In this document: positions 25,466 through 34,109 of the stretch, piece by piece
How the letters are laid out: the number at the start of each line of letters is the position of its first letter
How positions within the stretch are numbered: position 1 is the first letter of the stretch
From: Roseburia intestinalis L1-82
GTDB lineage: Bacteria > Bacillota > Clostridia > Lachnospirales > Lachnospiraceae
Length of the DNA: 64,000 nt
Direction: 5' to 3'
NCBI RefSeq assembly: GCF_900537995.1
Contig: NZ_LR027880.1
Coordinates: 3,565,001 to 3,629,000 of the forward strand
Notes under the pieces: generated by a model
Databases searched by the model: none
What the model saw: the letters and a program-made list of their open reading frames with translations, nothing else
What the model was told of the DNA's origin: nothing
Made by a program: the position numbers and the translations under genes

Positions 25466-26680
25466 CTAATTATCTGCCTGTGCCTGCTCAACCATACTTG
25501 TGTAACGAAGGTTTACAAATAATCCCAGTACCACACCGATTGTTGTCAGCACGATATTCATAACCATAACCTGTGAAGGCTGCATTTTGGATGCTGCTGT
25601 CAGGATCGTGTAGTTACACAGAGAAGATGCGATCATAACCAGTGCAGTTACCGTTCCTTTGATTTTCGGGAAAAGCATGTTGCAGACTGATGTAGCGATC
25701 TGAAGTAATCCGCCTGCGCCTGCCCAGCCGATTAAGAATGCACCTGCGATCATAAGAGGCTGGCTCTTTCCGACTAATACAACAACCAGAGTAGCCAGAC
25801 AAATTACCGGGTAAATCAGAATAAATCTGACGTCTTTAATTTTTCTTGTCAGTAATGCAGTTACGATCAAAGCAAGCATGGTTCCTGCGGAATAGTAAGT
25901 CTGCATAATGGAAGGATCTGTCCAGCCCACATTTTCTTTTGCAAAGTTCTGTGCGCAGTTTAACCAGAGCTGGAATGTACCGGTACAGGTGAATCCGATC
26001 AGGATCATCGCAACAGACTCGATGGAAAAATGTGTATGTTTTAAGCTGGCGATCAGTCCTTCTTTTTCTCCCGCTGCCTTCTGATCCGCATCCGGAAGAG
26101 GGAAAAGCATTACCAGTACTAATAATACAATATAAATGATACCACATCCAAAGAATAATGTGTTATAAGATGTAAGACCTGCTGCTGTTGTTGCTACGGT
26201 TGCGCCAAGTACGAACGGCAGGATCATCTGTGCGATTGCAATGAAAAATTTAATTCCCATCGTTGCAACACCCGGTGCTTTATAAATGATCTCACCTACA
26301 GCCGGGTAAATTCCGGTATCAAGGAAAGAGTTGGCAATACCACCAACGATTGCGCAGATATATGCAATCTGATATCCGCCATTTGTTCCTGCATTAAATG
26401 CAAGCGCAAGTCCGATTAAGTATATCGCATAAGAACCGCTTCCGATTGCAGTGGAGATACGGCGGCCTAACTTATCAGAAAGAGGACCTGCAAATGGAAG
26501 TGCGATCAGTCTGCCCAGTCCAAGTGCCGCAGAAATGGCTGTAATTGCCATAGCCTCTACACCCCAGGATGCTGCAAGTGCTTCCTTGATCACTGCCTGT
26601 CCTAAAATAGAACATCCGACACCATGGATAAAATAATTTAAATAAAGAATCAGTGCGCTCGGTAAATATTTTTTGTTCAT
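25466..26680 (-). CDS. MFS transporter, YdiN/YdiM-like
   Basis: 404 residues, 12 hydrophobic segments. The loop between helices 2 and 3, GPLSDKLGRRIST, is the MFS signature. The start MNKKYLPSALILYLNYF has GAGGAG upstream. It lies between aroE and aroD, so the likely cargo is shikimate, quinate or a product of the pathway; this is inferred from context only. A short GC-rich inverted repeat (GCGGC...GCCGC type, 26708-26736) sits between it and aroE. Confidence 0.88.
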   Translation of the reverse strand: MNKKYLPSALILYLNYFIHGVGCSILGQAVIKEALAASWGVEAMAITAISAALGLGRLIALPFAGPLSDKLGRRISTAIGSGSYAIYLIGLALAFNAGTNGGYQIAYICAIVGGIANSFLDTGIYPAVGEIIYKAPGVATMGIKFFIAIAQMILPFVLGATVATTAAGLTSYNTLFFGCGIIYIVLLVLVMLFPLPDADQKAAGEKEGLIASLKHTHFSIESVAMILIGFTCTGTFQLWLNCAQNFAKENVGWTDPSIMQTYYSAGTMLALIVTALLTRKIKDVRFILIYPVICLATLVVVLVGKSQPLMIAGAFLIGWAGAGGLLQIATSVCNMLFPKIKGTVTALVMIASSLCNYTILTAASKMQPSQVMVMNIVLTTIGVVLGLFVNLRYTSMVEQAQADN

Positions 26681-26759
26681 TGATTTTCTCCTCAATTTGG
26701 TTTGTGATGCAGCGGCATTTTTTCATACCGCCGCATGGGGTTGTGATTGGGGGGGTATT

Positions 26760-27635
26760 TTATTCGTATTTGATGTTTAATACTTCTTTCATGTGCTCGA
26801 TCGGCATATCTTTTCCAGTCCAGAGTTTGAATGCTGCTGCACCCTGAAATAACATCATGCCAAGACCGTTCATTGTCTTACATCCAACTTCTTTTGCCAT
26901 AGAACGCATCTTTGTCTCAAGCGGAGAGTAAGGAACGTCTACAACGATCAGTTCCGGACGGAAGAAAGATTTGTCAGGAACAACGGACATTCCCTCTAAT
27001 GGTTTCATACCAACACCTGTTCCGTTTACGAAGATGTAGGAATCTGCCATCTCTTCTCTTAATTTCTCTTTGTCGTCTAAATCATAAAGAGTTGCTTTGC
27101 AGTTTGTTCTCTCGTTGATCTTTTTCACAGTTGCCTCTGCGTTCTCCCAGAATTTATCATGAATATTGAAGATAGAAATCTCTTTTACTCCGTCTAATGC
27201 AGCCTGGATCTCGATTGCTGTTGCAGCTCCGCCGGCACCTGCGATGGTCATTTTCTTTCCGATCACGTCGATGTCGTTGTCTTTTAAGGACTGCATAAAT
27301 CCGATACCGTCTGTGATATGTCCTGTTAATACACCATTCTCATTTACAATCGTATTAACAGCTCCGCAAAGCTCTGCAGCCGGTGATAATTTATCAAGGT
27401 ACTGGCCAACAACTGTTTTGTTTGGCATGGATACATTAGATCCAACCATCTTTAATGCACGAAGACCTTTGATCGCATCTTCTAATGTGCTGTTGTCAAC
27501 CTCGAATGCAAGGTAAGCATAGTCAAGTCCTAAATATGCAAATGCCTCATTGTGCATTGCCGGTGAACTGGAATGTCTGATTGGGTAAGCCATTAATCCG
27601 ATAAGCTCTGTGTGACCTGTGATTCTCTCTGCCAT
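26760..27635 (-). CDS. aroE: Shikimate/quinate dehydrogenase family protein, copy 1
   Basis: 291 residues. NAD(P)-dependent hydroaromatic dehydrogenase. The substrate Ser pair is in HSSSPAMHNEAF, the catalytic Lys in NVSMPNKT, AVNTIVNENG is normal, and the dinucleotide loop is AGAGGAATAIEIQAA. The usual GxNTD appears as GHITD: Asp is kept, but the Asn is Ile. A second related copy lies at 32428-33297. GGAG precedes the ATG. First gene of the operon with the MFS gene and aroD, divergent from a LysR gene. Direction and true substrate (quinate, shikimate or analog) are unknown. Confidence 0.9.
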   Translation of the reverse strand: MAERITGHTELIGLMAYPIRHSSSPAMHNEAFAYLGLDYAYLAFEVDNSTLEDAIKGLRALKMVGSNVSMPNKTVVGQYLDKLSPAAELCGAVNTIVNENGVLTGHITDGIGFMQSLKDNDIDVIGKKMTIAGAGGAATAIEIQAALDGVKEISIFNIHDKFWENAEATVKKINERTNCKATLYDLDDKEKLREEMADSYIFVNGTGVGMKPLEGMSVVPDKSFFRPELIVVDVPYSPLETKMRSMAKEVGCKTMNGLGMMLFQGAAAFKLWTGKDMPIEHMKEVLNIKYE

Positions 27636-27739
27636 AGTAGTGTTCTCCTTTTTTCTTTTTGCATGATTTTCTTATTAGTTTCATGTTTTTAACATTACCT
27701 GCCCGCTTTGTTAAAAACTTAACAACCTCTGATATATTT

Positions 27740-27820
27740 ATTATACAACGCTTTTTTTAATACATCCAATGCTAATTTCATGCTTTTTTAGTAGCTCTAA
27801 TGTATTAATTATGATATAAT
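27740..27820. promoter_or_regulatory. Divergent aroE/LysR promoter region with inverted repeat
   Basis: For aroE (minus) a -10 TATAAT (27740-27745) and a -35 TTGGAT (27764-27769) are 18 bp apart. For the LysR gene (plus) a TATAAT lies at 27815-27820 with a poor -35. AATACAT (27759-27765) and ATGTATT (27800-27806) form an inverted repeat that brackets the region and overlaps the aroE -35, a plausible LysR-type control site. Confidence 0.6.
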
Positions 27821-27889
27821 CTGTACAAAAACAAAGTTTTTATTTTATAATCCATAGATATTATCTATCATTTATAAGGAGATCTATAC

Positions 27890-28771
27890 ATGACACTCAA
27901 TCAGTTGGGTTATTTTTACCAGGCAGCCGTCCTTCAGCACTTCAATCAGGCGGCAGAAAAAATAAACATTTCCGAGCCAAGTTTAAGCCGTTCCATCACC
28001 GCTTTAGAAAATGAGCTCGGCGTCACACTTTTCGAAAAACGCGGGCGCAATGTGACACTCACAAAAGCCGGTGAGATTTTTTTAGAGCATGTCACACAGA
28101 TTTTAGACGATGTGACACGTGCCTCCAATAAAATGCAGCAGATTGCAACCAACGGCGGACATATCGATATTGCTTATGTTTCCCCGCTTGCACGTGAATT
28201 TATTCCGAATACTGTCCGCTCATTTCTTTCCTTAGAGCAGAATAAAAATATTACATTTCACTTTTTTCAGGATATCACTTCCATGAATATAGAAGGTTTA
28301 AAGAAAGGTTCTTATGATCTGATCTTTGGTTCTTACTCTGCAAATGAACCAAATATTGAGTTTATTCCTATTATAAAGCAGGACCTTGTAGCGATCCTTC
28401 CTATCGGACATCCTCTCTGTAAAAAAGATGAGATTGAGGCCGGAGATTTTCAAAAATACCCGGTTCTTGGATATGCAAGGCATTCCGGTCTCGGAAAATA
28501 TACGCGTAATTTTTTTAAGGAGCATGGTGTGCTCCCGAATTTTATCTGCGAATCGCCGGATGAAAACGGAATTGCATCGCTCGTGGCGAAAGACTTTGGG
28601 ATAGCCCTTGTCGCAGACGTGGATACGATCCACAGGGATGACATCTGCATCCGTCCGCTGATCTCGCAGGAAACATTTTCACATACTGTGTATATGGGAT
28701 ATATGCGCGGGAAATATCAGCTGCCGGCGGTACAAAGGTTTATCCAGTTTGTGCGGAGGATGTATCATTGA
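27890..28771 (+). CDS. LysR family transcriptional regulator, divergent from aroE
   Basis: 293 residues. N-terminal winged helix with FNQAAEKINISEPSLSRSI and LEKRG-like wing (LFEKRGRNVTLTKAG), then a periplasmic-binding-like effector domain (SYDLIFGSYSANEPNIEF). AAGGAG lies before the ATG. Divergent from the aroE-MFS-aroD operon, so it probably activates it in response to a hydroaromatic acid. A LysR regulator (QuiR) responding to shikimate is known in Listeria; whether this is an ortholog cannot be judged here. Confidence 0.92.
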   Translation: MTLNQLGYFYQAAVLQHFNQAAEKINISEPSLSRSITALENELGVTLFEKRGRNVTLTKAGEIFLEHVTQILDDVTRASNKMQQIATNGGHIDIAYVSPLAREFIPNTVRSFLSLEQNKNITFHFFQDITSMNIEGLKKGSYDLIFGSYSANEPNIEFIPIIKQDLVAILPIGHPLCKKDEIEAGDFQKYPVLGYARHSGLGKYTRNFFKEHGVLPNFICESPDENGIASLVAKDFGIALVADVDTIHRDDICIRPLISQETFSHTVYMGYMRGKYQLPAVQRFIQFVRRMYH

Positions 28772-28829
28772 TGGGATGGCGGTCAGCCTGCGCAAAACTC
28801 TTTTCAGGCTGTGAATGTTGTGAGACTCG

Positions 28830-29711
28830 CTACTCTGTCTCCTGCATAACGAACTGGATGAAGGATTTTGCGACCGGGGAGAGATAGCGTTTTTTCATGG
28901 TGGCGAGGTAGACATGGCGCTCGTACTCCGGGTTTGTGATGGTCAGGGTTTTGACGTCAAGTGTTTTTAAGATTGGAATATCCGGCATGACTGCAATGCC
29001 AAATCCCTGAGCGACGAGTCCTGCCATACTGCCATCTTCTTCTATTTCAAATGCGATCTTTGGGAATACACTGATCTGTTCATACATCTGATCGACAACC
29101 GGGCGCAGTCCGCTTCCCTTCTGAAAATAGATCTGTGGATAATCCACCGTATCTTTTAAATCCACGCTGTCGTACATGGCAAGCGGGTGATCTTTTGGCA
29201 CGGCAAGCACCAACTTCTGATCGCCGATCTGCCGGAAATCAATGTCCGGCTCCCCATCCTGATAGGAGGAAAACACCATATCATACTGGTCGTTTTTGAG
29301 CCCCTCTATGATATCTCCGGTCTTTCCAACAATAAAATGAAAGTCAATATGATAATCCGGATAGGCATCTAAGAATCTCCGCACCATCTTCGGCACAAAC
29401 GTGCTTCCAAGGGTATAGATGTAAGCGAGATGTATCATACCTTCTTTGCTTCCATTTAACTCTTTCGTCCGCTGCACGCCCTCCTCTAATACTTTTAAAG
29501 ATTCCTCCACATATGGAAGGAAAATTTTTCCATATCGTGTCAGAACCACATTTCTGCCTTTTTTTTCAAATAACCTTGTCCCCAGTTCCTGCTCTAACTG
29601 CGCGATCGCATGGCTTAAAGACGGCTGCGTGATCGATAAGATCTGCGCCGCTCTCGTATAATGTTCTTCCTTCGCCAACGTTCTAAAATACTGTAACTGA
29701 CTTAAATTCAT
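28830..29711 (-). CDS. LysR family transcriptional regulator, divergent from the ene-reductase
   Basis: 293 residues. HTH segment HYTRAAQILSITQPSLSHAI and LFEKKGRNVVLTRYG match the first LysR protein closely, and the effector domain repeats the pattern (QYDMVFSSYQDGEPDIDF). The ATG at 29711 has GGGAGATGG; the longer frame is spurious. Convergent with the first LysR gene and divergent from the 666-residue oxidoreductase gene, with a perfect palindrome between them. Two related LysR genes in one locus suggest separate control of its two halves. Confidence 0.92.
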   Translation of the reverse strand: MNLSQLQYFRTLAKEEHYTRAAQILSITQPSLSHAIAQLEQELGTRLFEKKGRNVVLTRYGKIFLPYVEESLKVLEEGVQRTKELNGSKEGMIHLAYIYTLGSTFVPKMVRRFLDAYPDYHIDFHFIVGKTGDIIEGLKNDQYDMVFSSYQDGEPDIDFRQIGDQKLVLAVPKDHPLAMYDSVDLKDTVDYPQIYFQKGSGLRPVVDQMYEQISVFPKIAFEIEEDGSMAGLVAQGFGIAVMPDIPILKTLDVKTLTITNPEYERHVYLATMKKRYLSPVAKSFIQFVMQETE

Positions 29712-29801
29712 GAATCCATCTCCCGGTTTCTTCCGAATATGCATGTGCCTGCTGCGCACAACATCATATTATAAGGATAGCAATCTTACCAATCAGAATC
29801 A

Positions 29802-29816
29802 ATAGAGAAATTCTAT
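29802..29816. promoter_or_regulatory. LysR-type palindrome between LysR gene 2 and the ene-reductase
   Basis: ATAGAGAAATTCTAT is a near-perfect palindrome fitting the ATA-N9-TAT / T-N11-A pattern of LysR operators. The surrounding 350-bp gap (29712-30061) holds no gene. Confidence 0.55.
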
Positions 29817-30061
29817 CATTTTGTCCAAAAAAACGAATTAGATTTTTTCCCTGTTTCAGGGTACATTAAATACAGAAAGAGCACACAGACTTTTTCATTG
29901 TTAAAAAAGTAACTATCTAAAACATAATTATCTGCCCGCCCAAAACTGCACGACTACCGCGCCATGTTTTCTGACATTCCAAAAGCTATGCTGCAGTTTT
30001 CATTATCCAACAATCTCAGCCACACACAATTTATTCATTTAAATGCAAAGGAGATTTTATC

Positions 30062-32062
30062 ATGAAAAACAAATATCCTCATATTTTTGAGCCAATGACC
30101 ATCCGTCGTATGACCGTAAAAAACAGAATCGTTATGACACCAATGGGAACAAACTATGGTGAGCAGAACGGTGAAATGAGTTTTCTTCATATTAATTATT
30201 ATGAGCAGCGTGCAAAGGGCGGCACAGGCCTTCTGATTGTCGAGAACGCAAGCGTTGATTCCCCACAGGGTTCTAACGGTACGACACAGCTCCGCATCGA
30301 CTTAGACAACTATATTCCGCGTCTGTTCAAATTATGCGAAAACGTACACAAACACGGTGCATGTATCGCAATCCAGTTAAACCATGCAGGTGCATCCGCA
30401 ATGTCTTCCCGTATCGGAATGCAGCCGGTTTCCGCTTCTGATGTTCCTTCCAAGGCAGGCGGAGAAATCCCTCGTCCATTAGAGAAAGATGAGATGATGC
30501 ACATCGTTAAAAAATACGGTGAGGCTGCAAAGCGTGCCCAGATCTGTGGATTTGACGCCGTAGAGATCCATGCAGGACATTCCTACTTAATCAGCCAGTT
30601 CCTCTCTCCTACCACCAACAAGAGAACAGATGAATTTGGCGGTTCTGCAGAAAACCGTGCAAGATTTGCAAAATTAGTCATCGAGGAAGTTCGTAAACAG
30701 GTTGGACCTTTCTTCCCGATCTTCGTCCGTATCAGTGCTGACGAAATGGTAGAGGGTGGAAATACCTTAGAGGATACTTTAGAGTATTTACAGTACTTCG
30801 AGAAAGAAGTCGATGTATTTGACGTTTCCTGTGGTCTGAATGGTTCTATCCAATACCAGATCGATGCAAACTATTTACCGGACGGCTGGCGTTCTTACAT
30901 GGCAAAAGCTGTAAAAGAAAAATACGGCAAACCATGTATGACTGTTGGTAATATCCGTGACCCGAAAGTTGCTGAAGATATCTTAGCAAAAGGCGACGCT
31001 GACTTTATCGGAATGGGACGTGGACTGATCGCTGATCCGGAATGGGTCAACAAAGTTGAGTTCGGAAAAGAATGTGATATCCGCAAATGTATTTCCTGTA
31101 ACATCGGATGTGCAGGACACCGTATCGGTTTAAACCAGCCGATCCGTTGTACCGTAAACCCGGCTGTCAACTCCGGCGAAGATTACATGAAACATAAGAT
31201 CAACAAACCTTGCAACGTTGTAGTCATCGGTGGCGGTACTGCAGGTTTAGAGGCAGCCTGCACTGCAGCAGAAGTCGGATGTACCACCTTCTTAATTGAG
31301 AAAAAAGCTGAGCTTGGCGGACTTGCTTCCGTGATTTCCAAGATCCCGGATAAGAAACGTTTAGCTGACTTCCCGAACTATATGATCCACCGTGCAAGCA
31401 AGCTTCACAACTTATTCATCTTCAAGAATACAAGCACTACACCGGAATTAGTAAAGAGCTTAAACCCGGATATCATCGTAAATGCAACCGGTTCTGTTCC
31501 TACTTTACCACCGATCACCGGTCTGCATGATCTTGTCGACAAAGATGACAGCAATGTTGCTACCGTATTAAAGATGATCGACCGCATCAACGAGTATCCT
31601 GAAAAAATGGATGGTCAGAAAGTTGCAATCATCGGTGGTGGTGCCGTAGGTCTCGACGTGATGGAATTCTTTACCGAGCGCGGTTCTGACGTAACCATGG
31701 TAGAGATGCTTCCAATGATCGGAAACGGTCTTGATCCGGTTACAAAATGTGATACAAATGCCAAAATGGCAAAATACAACGTAAAACAGATGACCAACAC
31801 TGCTCTGCAGGAAGTTCAGAACGATCGTTTCATCGTAAAGAATCCTCAGGGTGAGATCGAAGAAATTCCATTTGATTATGGTTTCATCTGCCTCGGAATG
31901 AGAGCAAACAACCCTGTATTAGACCAGTTAGAGGAAGCTTTCGCAGATACTAACGTAGAAATCATAAATATCGGTGACAGCAAACGTGCAAGAAGAATCA
32001 TTGAGGGTACTGAAGAGGGACGTAATATCTTAAACGTACTTGCAAAACATGATTATCTGTAA
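30062..32062 (+). CDS. NADH:flavin / ene-reductase of the 2,4-dienoyl-CoA reductase type
   Basis: 666 residues, three parts. Residues 1-340 are an FMN-binding old-yellow-enzyme barrel with EIHAGHSYLISQFLSPTTNK (H170, H173, Y175). Then comes a 4Fe-4S site (C343, C346, C350, C363) and an FAD/NAD(P)H part with GGGTAG (390-395) and GGGAVG (525-530). The family reduces activated C=C bonds (2,4-dienoyl-CoA, enoates, bile-acid enones). Flanked by two LysR-controlled aroE-type genes; 3-dehydroshikimate is an enone and thus a sensible candidate substrate. Followed by two terminator-like hairpins. AAAGGAG before the ATG. Confidence 0.9.
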   Translation: MKNKYPHIFEPMTIRRMTVKNRIVMTPMGTNYGEQNGEMSFLHINYYEQRAKGGTGLLIVENASVDSPQGSNGTTQLRIDLDNYIPRLFKLCENVHKHGACIAIQLNHAGASAMSSRIGMQPVSASDVPSKAGGEIPRPLEKDEMMHIVKKYGEAAKRAQICGFDAVEIHAGHSYLISQFLSPTTNKRTDEFGGSAENRARFAKLVIEEVRKQVGPFFPIFVRISADEMVEGGNTLEDTLEYLQYFEKEVDVFDVSCGLNGSIQYQIDANYLPDGWRSYMAKAVKEKYGKPCMTVGNIRDPKVAEDILAKGDADFIGMGRGLIADPEWVNKVEFGKECDIRKCISCNIGCAGHRIGLNQPIRCTVNPAVNSGEDYMKHKINKPCNVVVIGGGTAGLEAACTAAEVGCTTFLIEKKAELGGLASVISKIPDKKRLADFPNYMIHRASKLHNLFIFKNTSTTPELVKSLNPDIIVNATGSVPTLPPITGLHDLVDKDDSNVATVLKMIDRINEYPEKMDGQKVAIIGGGAVGLDVMEFFTERGSDVTMVEMLPMIGNGLDPVTKCDTNAKMAKYNVKQMTNTALQEVQNDRFIVKNPQGEIEEIPFDYGFICLGMRANNPVLDQLEEAFADTNVEIINIGDSKRARRIIEGTEEGRNILNVLAKHDYL

Positions 32063-32240
32063 GATATGATAAGACTGCCGATCGAAGCAAGTGTAAATCA
32101 CGATCATATGTTGATTTTTCACATGATATGATTACAGAATGGGCGTAACTTTCTTCTTTCCTATTTGTTTCACCCATAAATGCTGAATTTTCCCCTTCAA
32201 AATAATTAAAATGGGTGTATACCACTCATAATGAAGAGAA

Positions 32241-32309
32241 TAGCCCGGGATTTCCAAAAATCCTGGGCTATTTACACATGAAACATATTTTTTTCATCCA
32301 ATATGTTTC
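32241..32309 (+). terminator. Tandem terminators after the ene-reductase gene
   Basis: Hairpin one is TAGCCCGGGATT/AATCCTGGGCTA (32241-32270) followed by TTTAC. Hairpin two is GAAACATAT/ATATGTTTC (32280-32309) followed by ATTTTTCT. Both fit Rho-independent terminators. Apart from them, the 365-bp gap 32063-32427 shows nothing coding. Confidence 0.8.
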
Positions 32310-32427
32310 ATTTTTCTCTAATTATACCCTGAAAACGGGCAAAACCAATCTGCATGATCCATTTTTCGCCCAACCAGACTTCCCATTCCTGGTTAAGGCG
32401 TTTCTTCGTACCATCCACCGATATATC

Positions 32428-33297
32428 CTAGCTGAAGAATAATTTCTTCACATCCTCAACCGGCATATCCTGTCCGGTGTAAAGTTTGAATGCGGCAACT
32501 CCCTGCCATAACAACATTCCCTTTCCTCCGACACAGGTACATCCTGCTTCTTTTGCCTCGCGAAGGAGTTTTGTCTCTTCCGGATTGTATACTGCATCTG
32601 CAACGACAAGTCCCGGACGGAATGCAGACAGGTCCTTTACAACACTCTGGTCATCCATCGGCTTCATTCCAACGATCGTGGCATTGGCAAAGATATCACT
32701 TGACTGGATCTCTTCTGTCATCTTTGCAGTATCTGCAATGTCATATACATTGACCACACACTCCGGCACTGCCTTTTTGATCTTCTCTGCCGTCTGTAAG
32801 GTTCTCTCAAAGAATGCATCCTTGATATTGAAAATAGAGATTTCTCTCGCACCGTCTAAGGCACACTGTACCTGAATGGCTGTCGCAGCACCACCGCCTC
32901 CGGCTACTGTGATCTTTTTGCCTTTGATCTCAATGCCATGATCTCTTAAGTTATGTACGAATCCCTCGCCGTCTGTGATGTGACCGGTCAGTTTTCCGTT
33001 ATCATTGACGATTGTATTGACAGCACCGATGATCTGCGCTGCCGGTGAAAGCTCATCCATGTATTTTGCAGCCTCAACCTTATCCGGCATGGTAACATTG
33101 CAGCCACGCATGTTGAAAGTCTTCATTGCAGCGATCGCATCTTTTACCTTGTCCTCTTTTATATCAAAAGCCACATAAGCATAGTCTAATCCCAGCTTCT
33201 CAAAGCTGTAATTGTACATCGCCGGTGATCCTGAATGACCGACCGGTGAACCGATCAATGCTAAAAGTCCTGTGTGGCCTGAAATGCGCTTTTCCAT
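32428..33297 (-). CDS. Shikimate/quinate dehydrogenase family protein, copy 2
   Basis: 289 residues, clearly a paralog of the protein at 26760-27635. Substrate Ser pair in HSGSPAMYNYSF, catalytic Lys in NVTMPDKV, dinucleotide loop AGGGGAATAIQVQCA. It carries the same GHITD in place of GxNTD, so the clade shares this change. CAGGAGG precedes the ATG. It is transcribed alone, convergent with the ene-reductase gene. Two dehydrogenases in one locus suggest different substrates (for example quinate versus shikimate or a reduced product) or different redox cofactors; this is inference. Confidence 0.9.
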   Translation of the reverse strand: MEKRISGHTGLLALIGSPVGHSGSPAMYNYSFEKLGLDYAYVAFDIKEDKVKDAIAAMKTFNMRGCNVTMPDKVEAAKYMDELSPAAQIIGAVNTIVNDNGKLTGHITDGEGFVHNLRDHGIEIKGKKITVAGGGGAATAIQVQCALDGAREISIFNIKDAFFERTLQTAEKIKKAVPECVVNVYDIADTAKMTEEIQSSDIFANATIVGMKPMDDQSVVKDLSAFRPGLVVADAVYNPEETKLLREAKEAGCTCVGGKGMLLWQGVAAFKLYTGQDMPVEDVKKLFFS

Positions 33298-33327
33298 GAT
33301 TTAATCCTCCTGTTTTGTATACTTTTT

Positions 33328-33340
33328 GGTATATAATACC
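33328..33340 (-). promoter_or_regulatory. Palindrome in the leader of the second aroE-type gene
   Basis: GGTATATAATACC is a near-perfect palindrome 30-43 bp before the ATG at 33297 and overlaps a TATA-like -10 sequence on the minus strand. It could be an operator. Confidence 0.4.
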
Positions 33341-33518
33341 TTTTGCTGCCTTATTTTAGTAACATGATAGCTTCTTTTTCGGAGAATGGCAAGTACTTTT
33401 TTTATTTAAAGCGTTAAAGCATCCTGAAAAATACAATTTGACAGAACCGGTTGTATTTCTTAAAATAATTTGTGTGTTTTTTCACCCAATAAATGATGGT
33501 TTGTTTATGAAATAAATT

Positions 33519-33825
33519 GCCCACCCAAATGGTGTGTTGTAGGTCTGTGAGCGACATCTTGCGCAAAGCCGGAGTTAATTTGGGTTCCGTTGTACGAAAA
33601 TAAGAAAAGCTAGGTCTGCCTGATTTAGGTTATGGCGGAGTGACGTGACCGGCGTTCAACGAGCCATCCTTGGCTCGTGAAGCCTTGTTCTGCCATCCGT
33701 GGCAGAACATCACTGTGTAACTACAGGCAGACCAAGTTTTTCTAATTTTCTCCCAAAGTCACAAAATTAGCTTCGGCTTTGTGCAAGATGCCAGCCTCCA
33801 GGTTGTGAACACCATTTGGGTGGGC
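33519..33825. repeat. 307-bp palindromic element, copy B
   Basis: Perfect 17-bp terminal inverted repeats (GCCCACCCAAATGGTGT at both ends) are followed by a further paired block CATCTTGC-CAAAGCCG. The middle contains AGTGA/TCACT closing two hairpins: ACGAGCC-ATCCT-TGGCTCGT and TGTTCTGCC-ATCCGT-GGCAGAACA. The flanks of this core, from GTTCCGTTGTACGAAAATAA to CCCAAAGTCACAAAA, are shared with the copies at 34110 and 59051. No supported reading frame. Confidence 0.9.
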
Positions 33826-33839
33826 GGTTCATCTCAAAA

Positions 33840-34109
33840 TTGGGGGCGTAAGTGCAAATTTTTGATATTCACATTATGCCTATAATCTGCTTATGATCCT
33901 AATGTACTGTATCATTGATATTCAGCCTGATGACTTGTCTGAAGTTTCATCTGCTATGTCGCATTACATTAATCATTTCGTAAATTACCAGACTAATAAT
34001 GCAGATTATTAGTCCAAGTATGTATGGTTAAAAGCATAGATATAACAGATTGCGTCGAGGTTTTTCGACATTTTTAAAATGAACGTCACAAAAATTTACG
34101 CACCCCCAA
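33840..34109. mobile_element. 270-bp element with inverted ends, probable IS remnant or MITE
   Basis: The left end TTGGGGGCGTAAGTGCAAAT and the reverse complement of the right end, TTGGGGGTGCGTAAATTTTT, are imperfect inverted repeats. Inside, a 39-codon frame at 33893-34012 starts MILMYCIIDIQPDDLSE and ends NNADY. I do not recognise it; it may be the leftover of a transposase. The element sits exactly between palindromic copies B and C. Confidence 0.55.

Noticed and set aside
28772..28829. Weak hairpin between the convergent LysR genes
   Set aside because: GCCTG/CAGGC with a long loop and no T tract; not convincing as a terminator.
32215..32442. 75-codon plus-strand frame after the ene-reductase
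   Set aside because: It runs through two terminators and into the opposite gene; no ribosome binding site.
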